Shown: positions 1 to 13,379 of the stretch, piece after piece
How positions within the stretch are numbered: the first letter of the stretch is position 1
How the letters are laid out: the number at the start of each line of letters is the position of its first letter
DNA from: Linnemannia hyalina
Lineage: Eukaryota; Mortierellomycota; Mortierellomycetes; Mortierellales; Mortierellaceae
Assembly: GCA_019671135.1 (NCBI GenBank)
Contig: JAHRHY010000023.1
Location: 496,001-560,000, forward strand
Direction of reading: 5' to 3'
DNA: 64,000 nucleotides
Translations under genes and position numbers: made by a program
The notes under the pieces: model-generated
What the model was told of the DNA's origin: nothing
What the model saw: the letters and a program-made list of their open reading frames with translations, nothing else
The model's database searches: none

Positions 1-1400
1 ATTCTTTCTACTTTCGGATTTCATGGGATCAGGTCTTTGACACATCAGCGGTCTTACCGCTCACCACCACCCGGTCAATAGCTTTCAATTGAGCTGAGAG
101 ATCGACGCGAATACAGCACTGAAGACACTGCATTCGATGCGAGCTGATGACCAGTTCTTTCCACTCCATCATTCAGATTTACAGGCGACGATTTCCCAAT
201 GAATTCTTCAGTTGGTGACGCTTGATCATATCTTTTACGCTCCTATGGTAAGTGAAAAAAGTCTAAAAAGTCCATGTTGACCAATGACCAAACAGCTTGC
301 TTGACTTTTTTTTCACAAACACACACTCAACAATTTTCTCATATCAAACCTCATTGAGGATGTGTCTATCTCTAGGGCGTTTTCTACTTTTCTTGTTTCA
401 TTAGTACCTTGGACGGTGTTGATTTCTCGTACTATAGTAGAGTATATGGAATGATGGATCGACCTTCGCGGCGAATAGTATTCCACGGAAAATGCGCAGG
501 ATCATCAAAGGCACGGTCCATGTGGATATCGAAGGATGGACCGTATTGTGCGACAATGTTTATCCTCTTTTTTTCTACGAGCGACATTTGACCGAAGTTC
601 AGACAACACCCACCACAAGGATAATCTGTGAACTCGCGCTCTCTACCTTTTGCTTTTCGTTGTCCTCTCACACTAACTCTCTTTTCGGCATTGATGCTGC
701 TGTTGTTCGATCCTGCATTGATACTTGTCATATCTCGTCCAACTAGTTCAGGAGCAGTTTTTATTGCTAACGTGGGGTTTTTTTTGGTCTAAACCTTGCT
801 GTTGTTCCTACTCGTCATTGTTTTTTGTGTCCATGAAAATTGGGGTGAGCTGCATAGGGTCGTCTTCCTTGACCGAAAGAACGCGATGTGACGCGTTCAA
901 AGTAAAATTGATGGGAGAAGGATGCAAAATTGTCGAGCTCCCGACGTTTCTCTAATACATTTTCACACATCTTTGATACAATGCTAAGTGACAGCCCTGT
1001 AACAGCCCTTTACTTATTTCGACTCGGTGATGTTTTTTGTGGCCAAATCAATTGTTGGAGTAGTTCCTGCTACGATCGATAATGGGTATCCATGGACTTT
1101 ACCTTAGTCACTGAGAGCAGTATTAAATGCGTCAGTCTGGTCAATTGGTTCAAGCTCGTTCTTGGGATGAAAAAAAAAAAGATAAGTCGTTTAGGGTATC
1201 AATTTTAGCCTCTCACCATTCCCTAGTTTACTATTTTTTTCCGAGCGACGAGGATGGGTCTTCCTTGCCCTTTCTCTCAATCGAATGACAAGCAATGAAT
1301 CCCTTTTCTTTTGGAAATAAATAAACTAACAGGTGGCGTTCTTGCTTCGTCTCCTCTAACAACTGAAGAGGATTAATCGATTCTGTCCGGAGCGTCCGTA

Positions 1401-1439
<39 letters not shown>

Positions 1440-1859
1440 GAGCTGTTGGAGAAGGATACAACAGCATCCGTGATGTTCCCCTTTTACCCTGGCTCGTTTC
1501 TGTTTTACTCATTTTCTTTTCGTTCATGGGAATACATTTTGCGGATCGTCCGACATGACACCTTGATAGACTCTTCGCTCTGTTCAGTCCACAACATGAA
1601 TAAAATAAGCGATAGAGAAACAATTACAAAGCACAAAATAACTGTTTTATTTGAGGGGGATTCCGAGGAGTGATGGTGGAGGTGAGGAAGAAAAGAAAGA
1701 AACGAATCCAGATCCTCACGCGGCCACAAAATTTTGTCCTGATCCCGACACGATGACCCAGTGACCATGTACGCGTACCGGTAATCAGTTGCCAACAAAA
1801 AATCACCCCTCCATCACCCCCTTCGTACTTGACTTGAGCTGGTCCAGACTCCTGCACTC
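1..1859. other. No recognisable gene (left end)
   Basis: Open frames here are short, overlap on both strands and show no domain, codon pattern or plausible exon chain. A run of 36 T residues lies at about 1403-1438. The right part probably holds the 3' flank of the zinc-finger gene that ends at 1860. Confidence 0.6.
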
Positions 1860-2965
1860 TTACAAGCCACTACACTTCAAACAGAGGCTGACAGACTTCA
1901 AATACGCCATTGTCTGATCCGACTTGTTCGCGTTGACCTTCCTTCTTAAGACACCCGCAGTTCTCCAAGTGATAGCTGTCCCACAGTCTCTTGTGGCACA
2001 GACCCTGTTCGGGAAGGGTGAGTTGAGTCGGAACCGGTGGTCAACAAGGATCTTGTAGTTTCGGAGCTGGTACTTGGTGAAGGGGGTGATCTTGTGGCTG
2101 CTGGTGACCCAGTGGGTGGGTTCTGCTCTTCTGTGGCCGTCCAGGGTCTGTTGGAAGGAGTAAGAAGAAAGAAGACAAAGACGTTTTAAGGGTGTGTTGG
2201 TCAGGAAAGTTGCGATTGTATTAAAGGTGGTGTCGTGGGTAGATAATGATGTGAATTAGATGGGGTCCATAGCTGACGATGGCGTCGATGAGTGGTGTCC
2301 ATGACTGTCAATGAACGATGATGAACGCAGCCACAGGGCTGAAGGTGGTGCTCTGAGGCAAGGACAACAAGTAGTGGTGGACATGGTATAGAAAAGAGGG
2401 CGAAGGAGAGAGGAGGTACTTTACCTTGACGACGCCGTTGACCAGGATCGCATCCGTAGGGAAGAGGATATCGACCTCATCCTTATACTCAGACAAGCCC
2501 TTGAATGAGTTGGCGGCATGAATGACGCAGACCGTGTACGCTTAAATCGATTGGATGTAAGGCCCAAAAAAAGGAGACCAAGTGTTAGTTGAACTTGAAA
2601 AGATGATAAACATGTCTAGGTGAGAAAAATAGAAGTGCAGCAATGTAAAAAAACAGGCTTGACAACTTACCGATGCCAATGACATTCTTGGGGACTAGGC
2701 GAGTTGAGCGCCTGGTCCTCCCGGTCGCGACACTCTCATCCTGGTCCTCGTAGATATCCGAGACGACGCCGTTGTTTTCCTCACACTCATCACTCTCATC
2801 CATGGCATATTTGTCACCCTCCATATCGACATCGGCGGAGCTATCCTGATGCTCAGTCGTCCTCTCAGCGGCAGCGGCTATCTCGTTGTGGTGCCCTTCC
2901 AAATGCCTTTTCAAACCCCTCGTGGTCTTATAGGGCTTCGAGCACCAGTGGCACGAGAAGGTCAT
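1860..2965 (-). CDS. Small C2H2 zinc-finger protein, three exons
   Basis: Exons are 2671-2965, 2425-2540 and 1860-2147 (699 nt, 232 aa), joined by GT-AG introns that keep frame. The N-terminus carries one classical finger at residues 5-26 (C-x2-C-x12-H-x4-H). An acidic linker rich in Asp, Glu and Ser follows, then a basic patch with several Arg and Lys. The C-terminal half is compact, rich in Trp, Tyr and Arg, has scattered Cys, and resembles no domain I can name. The start is the ATG directly before the finger. A single finger with an acidic linker could serve DNA, RNA or protein binding; which one is not visible. A long GA microsatellite sits just upstream, in the probable 5' UTR or promoter. 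Confidence 0.75.
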
Positions 2966-2995
2966 GGTGGATGGGTTGTTGTTTTGATGGATAGG

Positions 2996-3001
<6 letters not shown>

Positions 3002-3054
<53 letters not shown>
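3002..3054. repeat. (GA)n microsatellite
   Basis: About 26 perfect GA units lie 40-90 bp upstream of the zinc-finger gene start. On that gene's strand the tract reads as (TC)n, a pyrimidine-rich leader or promoter element of a kind common in fungal genes. Confidence 0.95.
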
Positions 3055-3061
<7 letters not shown>

Positions 3062-5027
3062 AATGGATGTGAAAGATGTTGATGGATGGGTAGGGTGTTG
3101 ATGATGGGAGGGTGGATGGATAGAGGAGAGGGCGGGAAGGAAAAAAAGTGAGAGAGAGAAGGAAGCAAAATGTAACGACGCGCCAGTTTATTTAAATGGT
3201 TGCCGCCAACACCAGCGAGTCTGATAACTGTCGCGATCAATTCATGGAAGAGACGCCTTTTTTCCAGTATTGGAACCATCCAGCAAGCCTTGGTTGGGTA
3301 TTGAGCTTTGTAGAAAGTGTGGATTTCGTCGATTGACTCTTTGTTTGGGAATTGGCTCTTTGTAGGGCGAGGAATTCAGCCTTGTTTGCTTATAACAAAG
3401 GCGAATCATAGCGCAGCAATTCCACAAGCTACTACATTTCTCCTAATGGGTAAGTTAAAGACGCGTCGAAAATTCAAGCTCTGTGAGCCGAGGATCATAC
3501 GCGTCGTCTCTCTGTTCCTGTTTTTGAAAGTCGCGCACCTCCTGATTAATATGAAACCCAGTCCGAGGGCTAAAGCGCTCGGAAGAAAAAAAAGAGGATC
3601 TTCGACGCCGAAAGGTGCACCAGCTCAGTTCACTCCTTCGCCCGTGTCTATGACTTGCCCTCTCGCTCCTTTTTTACCTCTCCCCATCGCCACCTCCAAT
3701 CTTGTTGCTGATGCTGACAATGCTTATTTATTTTTGTTCAACTCGCCACCTTCCTCTCTCTCCCTTTCTTTACCCCCCTTTTCATTCCTTCTTTTAGCCT
3801 CCTAATTCTCCCCTCCTCTGCCTTTTTTATGCCCCCCTCTTCTCTCCATGACCTCAAACCCCTCCCTATGATTTCTCCTTTATTTTGTTTTACACCTACT
3901 CGTACGTTATTTTTGGTCTCTGTATGTCGGTGTGTGTGGCGGAAGAAAAGGAGTGCCTGTACCCATTCTCTCAGAGTGCAGTTTATCACACAAGGAGGGT
4001 TCAGATCGATCTCCCTTGAAGCGAGAGACGTACATGACAACCTAGACAAAACAGAATAGGGAGAAACGGAGGGGGGGGAGGAGGGTGTTCAACGGTTTCC
4101 TTTCATAATCAAGATGCCCATTCACCACGTACCCCATCGTTAATAATAGCATGAGATGGTGATTGGGCACATAATGCGTGTGTGGGATGATGAGAGAGAA
4201 GACCATGACGATGATGCGCTCTGATATAGCACGTACACACATTCAGACTGCGGCCAAGAGTCCAAACGAGACACAGACAAAGGAAGAGTTGAAGTAATCC
4301 CAGGTACAGAAAGAAGAGTCAGGGTGTTATACAGAACCGATTACAACTAAAGAAAGAAAGGATATGGACAACAGAGGAAAGAGACGGTGATGACACGCTG
4401 GGGTCAGCCCCTTGTTCTTTTATTTCTCTTTTGTAACAGAATTAGCATGGTACCCCTTCCTAATAAAAAAAACTCATAAATAAATGCATAACGACAGTCG
4501 TTGAGGGTGTTATTGTTCCTGCGCTGTTGTTTGGTTTTTTCTTGGTAAGGTTTTCTTCTTTTTCTTTCACTTTTCTCATTGTCTTTTTCTTCCTCGTTTC
4601 TCTCTTCCAACCATCGATCCAACGGATCCATTCTCTCTCTCTACTATACGGCATCAGCTACGACCCACTCACCGTTTCTTCCTTTCCTTGTATTTTCATT
4701 CTATCGTCACGGTCGCATTGTTTCGTTGTTGTCTCTGTCCACCTGCCAACCTCAGCTCCGCTCCTTCTCTCTTTAACGACACCTTCCTTCCTTCTTTCTC
4801 AATTTCTTCTCTCTTCTCGCTACACTTGCACTATATCCGCTCTTTCACTTTGTACCCTATTCACTTTCGAAACCGATCCTCACCATCCTCCGATTCAAAC
4901 ACCACGATTCATTCACAGACCAGAGCACGCAAACGCCAGGAGCAGTAGTAAACCTCAAACAGTTACCAACACCCTCCTGTCCTACCTTCCATCCTGTACT
5001 CCCAACCTTCCACCTTATCTTTTCATA
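3055..5027. other. Intergenic region, no gene seen
   Basis: This separates the zinc-finger gene (-) from the AGC kinase (+). The open frames are low-complexity shadows of pyrimidine-rich DNA. The 500 bp before 5028 are strongly C/T-rich, as expected for a fungal promoter and 5' UTR. Confidence 0.6.
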
Positions 5028-7683
5028 ATGTCCACATCTACAGAATACTCGCCAAGCTCATCCTCATCCTTCACCATCATCGCCTCACCAGCACCCTCCT
5101 ACGTCTCGACCCACCTCCCCTCCAAACTGAAGTCCTTCTTCAAGATTGGTGGCGTAAAGCGGTACAACACCACCAACAGCGACTGTTCGCAACCTCCAGC
5201 CTACCCAACAGCGGCTGACAACAAGACTTCGGTAGGTGTTGTCCTTGTTGTTTCCTACTTTTTTGGTGTTTTTCCGACTGGACCTTTACGCAAAGGAGTA
5301 GGCTGAAACACTGGCAGAATACTTGACGACAGGTGGTGGTGCAGGGAGCATAAAGGCCAGGATGAGGAGATTAGACTCAACAAGCGACAACGACGATGGT
5401 GCCCGTGCCTTGTTTTATGTTTGTGCGCGAGATAACGATTGTTGACCCTCTTCCGCAACACGCGGGCGTACGTCTTTGAGTTTAAGAGATGCTGCAGATG
5501 TGTTATCAACTTATGGTTCACAGAGTACGTTTTTACGCTCAGACGTGCCTCCTTCCTTCTTCCCCACGGACCCCCTTTTGCTCAATTCAATTCCTTAACA
5601 CGGAGGGAGGGAGTACCCTCCCGCTCCAAGGAGGAATCCAAGGAAGGGTCACCATCCTTTTCTTCACCCTGTATTCACTTCCGTACGACTCCATGCACCA
5701 CACTGTTCGTGCTATCCTGTCCTTTGAGTCGTGGTCCCCTCGAGGCAGGCAAGGAAGGAAAGAGGGAAAGAAGGAACAAAACCGTTGAGGTCATTCGTTT
5801 CCTGTCTTGTACCAACTCCTTGTTATTTCTCTTCCTTCCGATATCACGATTCCATTCCCACACGCCCCTTCCACCGCCTGGCTGTCGTTCGGGCCAACGA
5901 CAGCTCATTTTTACCCTTTCTACCTTCCCTTCCGTTCCCCTCATTGACTTCACTCACCTTCTCCATCCCATTCCGTCCTGACAGGAATCAGCTTCTTCTC
6001 CACCCAATCTGCTAATTTGGCTCATTCACCTCAAAACTGGTTCCCTTCTCACCAACCAAACGACAAAGCTGCTTATTTGAATTTGGTCGTTTACATTTGG
6101 ACGGCCAATTCCTTCTTCCCTTTTCATGAACCTAATATCCATATTTTCATATCATCCCTTGCCACTGCCATCACCACGATAACGACCCTTGAAAGTCGCA
6201 CCTTGAAAAACCCCCATGCTAACACTACCCGACTCATTGGCGCCTTCACAGTTCCTCAGAAGAGTAACCTCAACCCCAAACAACAAGGCCGCCATCCTCG
6301 CTGCAGAAGAGTCACATAAGCACAAGAACAACACCACCCAAGGGCACCTAGGCGTCGGTGGCTACGACCCATCTTCACCCGCCGCAAAATCTAACACCAC
6401 CCTCAGTTCCACCATGACCTCGTCCACATCCTCCGCCGGCACTGTCACGACAAAATATAGTCCTAGTGTATCGAGGCTGAGTGGGTTGAGACTCAACATA
6501 CCCAAGAGCCCTAATGGATCTCTAGGATCAGGACCAGGAGGAGCATCGGCATTGGATCTGAGGCGCGTTGGGACGTTCCGCAGGACGTATTCTTCGAATT
6601 CGATCAAAAAAAAGTCGGTGGAGGTGACGCCTAGTAGTTTTGTCAAGATCCGGCTCCTTGGGAAGGGCGATGTTGGCAAAGTGTACCTTGTTCGGCAGAA
6701 GGATACCGAGCGTCTTTATGCCATGAAAGGTACTTGCTTTGCGTTGTTTGATGGATCAATCGGACAATGAGTGAGAGCCTTTGTTATCGTCATGACATTT
6801 CATCAAGAGGACCTGGGCTAGTCCAGTTACCTTGGCGACTAGTCCAGTCCTGTTCTTTATTTTCAACCTTCCCTTACTATCGTAACAGTTCAAACTAATG
6901 CATAATCATTTCCCCCTCCTTCCTCTCCTTCTCCCCACACTTTTGCCTTCTGTACGGATCGCAATATCTTCTTTGTAGTGCTGTCAAAGAAGGAGATGAT
7001 TCGACGCAACAAGATCAAGCGGGCATTTGCAGAGCAGGAAATCTTGGCCACATCCAACCATCCCTTCATCGTCACCCTCTACCACTCTTTCCAGTCTGAG
7101 GAGTATCTTTATCTTTGCATGGAGTACTGTATGGGCGGGGAATTCTTTCGAGGTATGGAACGACAATGCTATTCGTGATCATGCTTATCTGTTATGCTTT
7201 ACTCGTTTGGACCTGGGCAATTGAAAGCTGACATTCTTGGTTCACTTTTTTGATGGTAGCTCTGCAAATGCGGCCAGGGAAGCACTTATTGGAGGAAGAT
7301 GCCAAATTCTATGCGGCAGAGGTCATTGCAGCACTAGAGTACTTGCATCTCATGGGCTTTATCTACCGTGATCTGAAGCCCGAGAGTATGTCCCCTTTTT
7401 CCACAATGCCAGTTCGAACGACCGCTTTTGTCAGTTGGAAGAAGCAAATGGCCCCCTAACTGTATTTTTTCACCGTTGACCCTGATAGACATTTTGCTGC
7501 ATCAGACGGGACACATCATGCTCACGGACTTTGATCTCTCGAAACAGTCGTCCCCAGCAGGCGAACCGACCATTGTCAAGAACGCTTTACCTTCCATGCC
7601 TCCTGCTATCGATACAAAGTCATGTATTGCCCATCTCCGGACAAACAGTTTTGTTGGGACCGAAGGTAATACCACGTCCGCAT

Positions 7684-7727
<44 letters not shown>

Positions 7728-8573
7728 CGTGGATCTATCGGACAAGACTTTGATTGGAAACAAGGAAGCGTCCTCATGGTTCCACAGACGGTAATTAATT
7801 GCTCCTTTCTCAATTGTCATACGACGACGATGAATAGAATACATTGCACCAGAGGTGATCAAGGGCCACGGCCACACGTCCGCCGTCGACTGGTGGACAT
7901 TAGGCATCCTGATCTACGAAATGCTCTTCTCCTCCACACCATTCAAAGGTCGCGACCGCAACGCAACCTTCTCTGCCATCATGGAAAAGGAAGTCACCTT
8001 CCCCACCCCTTCCCCCTCTTCCTCCCCTTCCACCTCCAACCTCAACCACTCCAACAACTACACCGGCACAGCCTCCCCACAAAACATCACTCCCGCCTGC
8101 AAAGCCGTCATCCGCGAATTACTCATCAAAGATGATCAAATCCGCCTGGGGTCGAGAGCAGGCGCAAGTGATGTGAAGCAACATGCGTTCTTCAAGAATA
8201 CCAATTGGGCATTGTTGAGGCATTTACCGCCGCCAATTATCCCACAGCAGAGTTTTGGTGCGGATGCGGTGAATTTTAGGCAGATGACCGAGAGTGTTAG
8301 TTTGGACATTGAAGGTGAAGACATGGTGAATCAGAAGATGGAGTTTGAAGGAGGAGGGTATGGGGGTGGGGCAGGTGGTAAGAACCCTTTTGCAAAGTTC
8401 AGTTCAGGTAAGCATGGGTTATTGTGTATTCAAGGGTGATTGCGACGGTTGTTTCTTAACCTTTTTTGGTGCTTGAATAATTGCCAGAGTGATTTTGCTA
8501 ACATGATAAACTTTTGGTTGTTTTGTTTTTCTCATTAGTCACACTCCTGCACGATGGCGACGATGACATCTGA
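5028..8573 (+). CDS. AGC-family protein kinase, NRC-2 / KIN82 / FPK1 type
   Basis: Seven exons: 5028-5231, 6252-6729, 6979-7152, 7260-7385, 7489-7665, 7838-8407 and 8539-8573 (1764 nt, 587 aa). Exon 2 opens with a Phe-Leu-Arg-Arg-Val motif typical of NRC-2 proteins. The kinase domain has the glycine loop near 207-219, Lys227, catalytic Asp323 in Y-R-D-L-K, and a D-F-D magnesium motif (341-343) in place of D-F-G, which is normal for this group. The family's long insert lies before the E-Y-I-A-P-E-V activation segment. Yeast Fpk1/2 phosphorylate phospholipid flippases, and Neurospora NRC-2 controls vegetative growth; those roles are inferred here. The first intron is about 1 kb, so a small missed exon is possible, but both flanking phases are 0. 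Confidence 0.88.
7685..7727. repeat. Poly(T) tract of 43 nt inside a kinase intron
   Basis: An uninterrupted T run lies in intron 5 of the AGC kinase (7666-7837), well before the acceptor. The real length is uncertain because such runs are prone to sequencing error. Confidence 0.9.
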
Positions 8574-8805
8574 AGGAAGACATTTCGCCCAACTCATAAA
8601 CAAACATACATGGACGGGACAGTCAGTTCACCTAATCGCAGGTGGCACCCAAGTACCCGCATATCATTTTAATTTAATCGCTCATTTTCACACCTCCATC
8701 TGCTCTACTTTTGTACCCAAACCCGACCCATATCCATATCCTAATAATTTCATACTTTTGTACTTTTACTACCCATGCCTCTTATTCCATTACCATCTGC
8801 CATCC

Positions 8806-8811
8806 AATAAA
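8806..8811 (+). terminator. AATAAA polyadenylation signal of the AGC kinase
   Basis: A canonical AATAAA lies about 235 nt after the kinase stop and is the clearest 3'-end signal before the convergent PacC gene. Confidence 0.5.
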
Positions 8812-9003
8812 CATAATCCGGACATAATCCGGAGTCAAGCATGGCGTTTCTTCTTTACAGTGTTATTTATTCTGTTCATACAATAACAAAAAGTATTCAC
8901 AAAGAGCAAGGCAAAAAAAGAGGTGGATGGAATACAGGGCGAAAAGTTGGTACAAAGCGCGCGGGTAAAAAAAAAAATGAGGTTTAGAGTAGAGAAAAAG
9001 AAA

Positions 9004-12000
9004 TTATACATGGGCGGTCATCCGGTTGCGAGCAGCAGCAGCTTCGGCAGTCTTGGCATTATCCTCTTCAATGAACCGACGTTCCTCTTCCGACAGGTGG
9101 AAGGGGACGATCGAGGCGTGGTGAAGGTCCGAGGTCGGGTACAGCACAAGCGAGTCCTCCTCCTCCTCATTGTCTACCTCTTCTACTTTCTCCTCCTCAG
9201 AGGCAGAGGTGCTCGACAAATCAGATTCATGCTGTTGCTGGTCCTGCTCCTGTTTTAGTGGCTGTTCCGACTGAGACTGTTGAGGCTGTTGGGTCTGTTG
9301 GCGCGGAGACACTGGGGACGACAACACTGGAGATGTTAATACTGGAGACGTAGAGGTCCCATCCTTCAGAGCAGATCGCAACTGGCTGTAATCTGACCCC
9401 TGTCGATAATGCAAAGGCGACGGCTGTCGTGGCGTAGACCCTGCAGTCGAAGGCGCGCCTCTCCGTGGCAAGAGCGAAGATACCGTTCGGATAGCGCCCT
9501 GTTGGTGGACATGAACGCCTCCTCCACCAGGTCGAGGGTATCCTGCCGAAGAAGATCCGTTTGTCTTGGCTGCCTGAACTGCCTGTGCGGCCAGCACTGT
9601 CCTGTACTGTGCAACCTTTTGGCGATGATCCACCATCAGGGCATCAATGCTCTTGAGAAGTCCCAAAACCACTTCGGCGTGCTGTCGGCGGACTGGGTCG
9701 TCCATGCAAAGAGACCGTGCCTTGGCCGCCTTCAATTGCCGCTCAATATCTCCTTCAGCGATGATGGGTCGCGTGGTTGCTGGCTTTAGGGCAGGCTTGG
9801 CATTTCCGTCCAGACGAACCTGTGCGAGTTGGTGAGTCATAGCATCGATCGGGCTGAGAACCTCAGACGCAGCAAGGGTCGGAGTAATAGTACCCGCTGG
9901 AGCAGCCGTGGTCGCAGGTTTGGCGGCATTAGCAGCGGCAGCGGCAGTGCGAGCGCGTGCTTTTTGAAGGTAGCTGCTAAACCTCGATACACCCTGTTGA
10001 TTTGGAGATGTTGCTGCACTGTCGCATGGCTCAGTAGCCTCCTTTCCATCTACATGCTCTGATGTTGGCGAATCCGGCTTCTGTTCCTCCTGCTCCCGCT
10101 CCTGTTCCTTCTGCAACTCCAGCTCCTTGGTCAGATCTTGAGCAACGCTTGCAACGCCAACGGAGAGAGAATCATCCTGAGTAACCTCGATCTCGGGCAA
10201 CGGGTTCGTAGGTACCTCTGGCGCGGTCTCCAAAAGTGCCTCTGCCTCCTCTGGGTCCAGAGGCTTCGCCTTCTTGCCCTTCTTTTTGTTCTCCAACGGC
10301 GGAAGGTCCGCATGCATCCTAAGCAACATCATCTGGCCACCACCGACGGACACAGGTTGACCCTTATTTTCTTGCGTCTGTGTACCCATGTCAGTGTAAG
10401 TTCGCGCGGTGTGGGACCCCGGTTGGGGCTCGATTGGCTCCTCCTTTGGCTCGATCTTGACAAGGTCCGGACTCTGCTGCAGTGCAGGTAGTGACACATA
10501 CTGAGGGTTGGTGAAGCGGTTGGATTGGAGTGTCTGCTTCGGAATGGCATTCCGCATGACGCCTGGTGTCACTATTGGCGGTGTAATGTTCCATGGTAGG
10601 TCTGCCGTGCCGTAGGGGATATTCATGGTCGAAGTCGAAGTGAAATCAAAGGTGGGATCGGCAGAGCTGTACATCGGGCTCATCTGTGTGGCTGTAAATG
10701 CGGTGCCAGTGGTATCATAGGTCGAGAGTCCGTTGAGACCGGACATGTAATCTCCGTCCATTGCGGTGGGAGCTTGCTTTTGATCGTACTCTGGGAACAG
10801 TGGGGTGTCGTAGGTCTGCGGCTCAAACGTCTCTCCACTGAGATCCTCAAAAAGTGTAGAGCAGTATTGGTTGAATTGACTGAAATGATTCCAGTCACTG
10901 ACGTCAGGGAGCGAAGTCAACAGGCGATCCGATGTCAATGGGTTCTCTTCCAAGATGGCCGATAGTGCGTCAAGGCGCCCTTTCATGTCTAAAATAACGT
11001 TGATGATGTCAAATTCGATTGTTAGAGCTTGTTTGAGGATTGTCGATTATAGCATCAATATATCATTCAATTATACCTTCGTTGTATGAAGGGTCGAATC
11101 GTTTCTTCTTTGCATCGAGGGCGAAAGCACCGAGTGTGTCTGTCAGGACTTCGTCGACGCTGTCGCGGGGTCGCTTGCTAGTCGAGGGCGTGATTATGCT
11201 GTCATAGGAGTTGGATGAGGGGAAGGCGCCATAGAAGGGATCATCGATGCTAGGCTGCCCAAAGGGCGCATTCATCAAGTCTAGTTCTAAGTCAGTGGCG
11301 CTTGGGGAGCTGAACAGGTCGGAGCTGGTCGAGTACGATGGCGAAGCTAAGAAGGACAAAGAGGGTCACGGTTTGAGGTGAGTGATGAGCAATTTCTCGT
11401 ATGCAACAAGAGACAGTGTTGCAACGTGGCAAAAAAGGAGTCGTTCGTTCAAAAAAACCCGCCCAGATAACAAACACAAGGCTGAGGGAGGAACATACAA
11501 AGCCCAGGGTTCCAAGATTCTAGAGTATCGGCGGGAGAGAGGGGCATCGAATAAGGAGAGACAGAAGAACCGGTGAGGGTCGAGACGACAGAGGGGGAGC
11601 GATCGAAGGGAGTGGGTGGGGTGAGTGGGAGTGCGGGGTCCTTGGTGGGCTGTAGATGGGCTGAAGAAGATGAGGCGGACGTTGAGGCAGCTTTTGTGTC
11701 GTTTTTTGTGTCGGTGTCAGAGTTATCATCGTCTGCAAGGGTATGGTGGGTGTGGTTGTCGTGGGTCTTTTCGTGCTTCTTCAAGTCCTGCGGCCGTTTG
11801 AATCCCTTCTTGCAGTGCTATTCTCAGTCAAAGGAGAGACGTGAGAGTTAGGTCAAGGGTAACTTTTGTGCAATTTGTTTAAGGGATAAAAGTTACGCAA
11901 TCGAGTTGCTAGAAGAGAGCATACCCTGCACTGGTGGGGTTTAGAAGCGACATGGACACGCAAGTGAGAGGTGATATGGTCTCGTTTGGCAAAGGTCTGG

Positions 12001-12179
12001 ACGGTGCACTTGTCCCAGTGGCAGGTCAAACAGAGGTTGTGGTGTGCTTTGCGCCCGACATGGTCGTCTCTGAGATGCTGATAGAGTGTCTCGGCGTCGT
12101 CAAAGTTTTTGTGGCATTGGTTCCACTGGCAAATGTACTCGTCCGAGAATATGAACTCTTGTGGTGATGGGGTGTCCAT
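9004..12179 (-). CDS. PacC/Rim101 pH-response zinc-finger transcription factor
   Basis: Exons are 11925-12179, 11499-11817, 11077-11346 and 9004-10988 (2829 nt, 942 aa). Three C2H2 fingers fill residues 17-104: C17/C22/H35/H40, C53 or C58 with H72/H76, and C84/C87/H100/H104. They include the family signatures H-V-G-R-K and [12 protein letters not shown], and the intron after residue 85 splits finger 3. After the fingers come a Ser/Thr/Pro-rich stretch, a basic K-K-K-R-F block (probable nuclear localisation), a conserved helical block, then a long Gln/Pro/Ser-rich tail. In the known pathway, Rim101/PacC is cleaved through the Rim20/Rim13 (PalA/PalB) complex and then acts in the nucleus. A tail motif Y-P-T-S-D-L could be a weak version of the YPxL docking motif. 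The gene is divergent from the lipase. Confidence 0.92.
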
Positions 12180-13379
12180 CTTTGCCGTCGTTAATGTTGG
12201 GTGGGGATGAATGACCGTTGCTTGCTTTTATTAGTGGCGGTGGTGGTGATGAGGTGGTGTTTGGTTGTAAGTGGTGGCGTTGATAAAGACAGAGAGAAAG
12301 AGTGAGGAGAGAGTGAGTGGCGTAGAGAAAGATAGATAAAAGGCGAGGACTGGCTGCGGAGGGAGCTGAGAAGTAACGGAGCGAAGGAAGAGTGAGTGGT
12401 GTGAGTGGTGTGAAGGAAGAGTGTGGGAAGAGTGCATTATCGAATGAAGGGTTAAATCGTTGGCGACCTTGTGACTGGTTCAAGCGAGTTCTTGGCATTC
12501 TCTCGTTGCCTTTTTGCTATTCTTGGGTGGCATATCGTCTGTCGTTGTTCAATGGTTACTCAAACAACAGCGGAGGGAGAAGAGAGAGGCGTGATGTGTA
12601 AGTAGACACATAGAGTGTCTTGTTGAGTGAGAATGGAGAAAGAGAAAGCCACGTTATCCCACTCGCCATCTGAGCATATGAACCCTGTTGTTTGTTCTGT
12701 TCACAGCCAAAAATAAAATACCAGGATATGTATTCTGTACCACATGTTGTATGTGGTGTGAGGGTGGCTGTTTGTGGGTTGGGTGGGGTTAATAAGTTAA
12801 TAAGAGAAGGATAGAGAGAAAGAGAAGGAAGGAGTGATCGTTGGGGCAGAAACAACATCTAGGAGTCTCACACTTGACAAAGGGCAAAACGTGAGGGGGA
12901 AGAGGAGCATTGACAGCAGCAAGGTGCTTTCTCCCTACGAATCGTTTAGCTCTTGCCTTGACTATTGTCACATGCGATCTGAGCTTCCATCAGACACATC
13001 AAATCATTCACATACTCCAGAGACGCGTTTTCTCATCATTGTTCTTTGTGTGTCCTGTGTTTTGTCACACCTCCTCTTCTTCTTCCTCTTCGTCCTTTTC
13101 TTTGTGCCCCTTCTCCCTTCTTTTCTTCTTTCTCACACCCTTTTCCCTTTTCACTTCTTCTTTCTTTCTTTCTTTCTTTCTTTCTGATCAGCTCATTCCC
13201 TCCCCTTCCTCCCCTTCACTAAACATACAACACCACTAGCATTCACTTCATTCGTTCACCTTCGCCTTTACACATACTCATTGAACCTCATTGCAACCAG
13301 GACTTCGTACCTTCCCTTTACCTCTTCACACACAGCAAATACAACATAGCCGATACCAACTCATTCTACAACAAACAAA
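12180..13379. promoter_or_regulatory. Shared divergent promoter region, PacC and lipase
   Basis: About 1.2 kb separates two divergently transcribed genes, with no convincing ORF. The lipase side is strongly pyrimidine-rich and carries a (TTTC)n run near 13158-13184. One GCCAAG core, the binding core known for PacC, reads on the minus strand at 12491-12496. One such hexamer is expected by chance in this length. Confidence 0.5.

Noticed and set aside
4527..5027. Long plus-strand frame upstream of the AGC kinase start
   Set aside because: Pyrimidine-rich sequence reads as Ser/Leu/Phe-rich low complexity. The conserved-looking start is at 5028, and the extension is most likely 5' UTR.
9409..10965. 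Several plus-strand frames across the PacC coding region
   Set aside because: They are antisense shadows of a long coding exon, with Arg/Leu-rich composition and no domain.
12491..12496. GCCAAG core as evidence for PacC autoregulation
   Set aside because: One six-base match in 1.2 kb is expected by chance; noted in the promoter entry but not raised as a finding.
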